NCBI GenBank assembly: GCA_003460745.1
Contig: QTVU01000053.1
Location: 1 to 15,017, forward strand
Direction of reading: 5' to 3'
Origin: Firmicutes bacterium AM55-24TS
Lineage (GTDB): Bacteria > Bacillota > Clostridia > UBA1381
DNA length: 15,017 nucleotides
Shown piece after piece: positions 14,254-15,017 of this stretch. Each line of letters begins with the position of its first letter. Within the stretch, counting starts at the first letter, position 1. The notes beneath the pieces are model-generated. The model did no database searches. It saw only the letters and a program-made list of their open reading frames with translations, and was not told the origin of the DNA. The position numbers and the translations under genes are program-made.

Positions 14254-14934
14254 TTATACGCATAAATCATCATAATCGGAATACTCCAATGCCAAGTCTA
14301 AAGGATTTCTGATTGTATCAAATTCGTAGCGCCTTGGAATTACGACAGGACTCACACCGATTTTATTAAACTTTTTAAGTATGGCTTTTATCTGAGATTT
14401 ATTGAAATTAAGTATATCAAACGCCCTATCTAAACTGCTGTGAGTAGCAGATGACTTTACAAGCTCTTTCATCAATTTCTTTGACTTTTTCTTGCATGAT
14501 GATTTATCAATCATTGAGTATATGTCAGTAAGTTTATAAAAATCACCTGTGCCATAGAAGATATTTGCATAATGCTTGAAAATGTATTTTCCTATAATAT
14601 CACTTTCCTTTAAAAAGGAAGATGCAGAAGTACATTTGAATTTCTTTGTAAGATGTCTGACTTTCTTTTTAAAACAACGTATTTCAATTCTTATAATTTT
14701 TTTTGAATTATCAATATAACGACATTTAGGATTTTTTTCTTTTAGCTGTCGATATTTGTTGTAGTAGGTGACTTCAATACCGTTATTTCCGATTATGGTA
14801 ATACCATTCTTTGATAAGGTATTTCTTTTAGATTTTTCGTTTTTATATTTTTTTATGGTATATTTGCTCGGGAAATATCCTCGTTTTAATAAATTTATGT
14901 AAGAATCAATTACTGCCTGATCATTAAGTTCCAT
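14254..14934 (-). CDS. Replication-initiator-like protein, probably a broken gene
   Basis: The 226-residue frame is lysine-rich and basic. A segment VTYYNKYRQLKEKN (55-68) followed by IIRIEIRCFKKKV (about 80-92) resembles the YxK...RxE block of plasmid/Tn916-type rolling-circle replication initiators and II/X-family Rep proteins. This is a weak, partial match. The ATG at 14934 arises exactly at the junction of a 73-bp tandem duplication and has no SD, so it is probably not the true start. In the upstream copy the same peptide (VELNDQAVIDSYINLLKRGY) is read in a frame open to the window edge, but it stops at Gly-Thr-TAA just after the junction because 73 is not a multiple of three. The native gene probably began further right and is now frameshifted. 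Confidence 0.5.
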   Translation of the reverse strand: MELNDQAVIDSYINLLKRGYFPSKYTIKKYKNEKSKRNTLSKNGITIIGNNGIEVTYYNKYRQLKEKNPKCRYIDNSKKIIRIEIRCFKKKVRHLTKKFKCTSASSFLKESDIIGKYIFKHYANIFYGTGDFYKLTDIYSMIDKSSCKKKSKKLMKELVKSSATHSSLDRAFDILNFNKSQIKAILKKFNKIGVSPVVIPRRYEFDTIRNPLDLALEYSDYDDLCV

Positions 14935-15006
14935 ATTTGCTCGGGAAATATCCTCGTTTTAATAAATTTATGTAAGAATCAATTACTGCCTGATCATTAA
15001 GTTCCA
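14860..15006. repeat. 73-bp perfect tandem duplication
   Basis: Bases 14860-14933 are repeated exactly at 14933-15006, sharing one base, a period of 73. The unit covers the codons for ELNDQAVIDSY through GYFPSKY of the replication-like gene. Both copies are identical, so the event is recent or is maintained, or is an assembly artefact. It shifts the frame by one. Confidence 0.92.
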
Positions 15007-15017
15007 CATTGCTACAA

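Larger units (their letters stand above)
12285..15017. mobile_element. Left end of an integrated element interrupting spoIIID (continues beyond the window)
   Basis: From the spoIIID junction rightward the genes are a large serine recombinase, an excisionase-like HTH protein and a replication-protein-like gene, all on the minus strand. Toward the right, base composition becomes more AT-rich and the encoded protein lysine-rich. No conjugation, capsid or cargo genes are in view, so plasmid-like, conjugative, phage and skin-like remnants all remain possible. The other end is outside the window. Confidence 0.78.

Noticed and set aside
1..15017. CRISPR arrays, tRNA or rRNA genes
   Set aside because: No regularly spaced repeats with unique spacers and no tRNA cloverleaf or rRNA sequence were recognised on either strand.

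Overview
The window reads as chromosomal DNA of a low-GC, spore-forming member of the Clostridia (Firmicutes). The support is AGGAGG-type ribosome binding sites, two TTG starts, consensus sigma-A promoters (TTGACA/TATAAT, 17-18 bp spacing), a YebC regulator, a copper-amine-oxidase-like stalk plus 3D-domain exported protein, and the 3' half of the sporulation regulator gene spoIIID. I cannot name the genus.

Left part (1-5616). The window opens in the end of an IS3-family (IS150-like) insertion sequence that abuts a pyridoxal/pyridoxamine kinase gene on the minus strand. A plus-strand M14 zinc carboxypeptidase gene follows, ending in a perfect 16-bp hairpin, then the first copy of a structured intergenic repeat. 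A minus-strand sugar group follows, read right to left: an FGGY carbohydrate kinase, an L-ribulose-5-phosphate 4-epimerase (araD), and a polytopic membrane protein with a C-terminal zinc ribbon. Kinase and epimerase make a pentose (L-arabinose/L-ribulose) step to D-xylulose-5-phosphate plausible. The 240-bp gap between these two genes is packed with hairpins.

Middle part (5617-12130). Divergent promoters separate the sugar group from a plus-strand run: a DUF815-type AAA+ ATPase, a signal-peptide protein with a Thr/Pro-rich linker, and a stalk/3D-domain cell-wall protein gene split by an in-frame TAA. The second copy of the structured repeat follows. Next are a minus-strand intracellular GH13 glycosidase and, divergently, yebC, then a small membrane protein gene closed by a strong bidirectional terminator.

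Right part (12131-15017), the most interesting. Just past that terminator, on the minus strand, is an open frame encoding the C-terminal half of SpoIIID, the mother-cell sporulation transcription factor. It begins abruptly inside the DNA-recognition helix. From exactly that point a large serine recombinase gene takes over, with its last codons lying inside the spoIIID sequence. Behind it are an excisionase-like HTH gene and a replication-protein-like gene carrying a 73-bp tandem duplication. This layout fits an integrated mobile element interrupting spoIIID, analogous to the skin elements that interrupt sigK in Bacillus subtilis and Clostridioides difficile. The 5' half of spoIIID should lie at the far end of the element, to the right of the window. 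Whether excision restores spoIIID during sporulation cannot be seen here.
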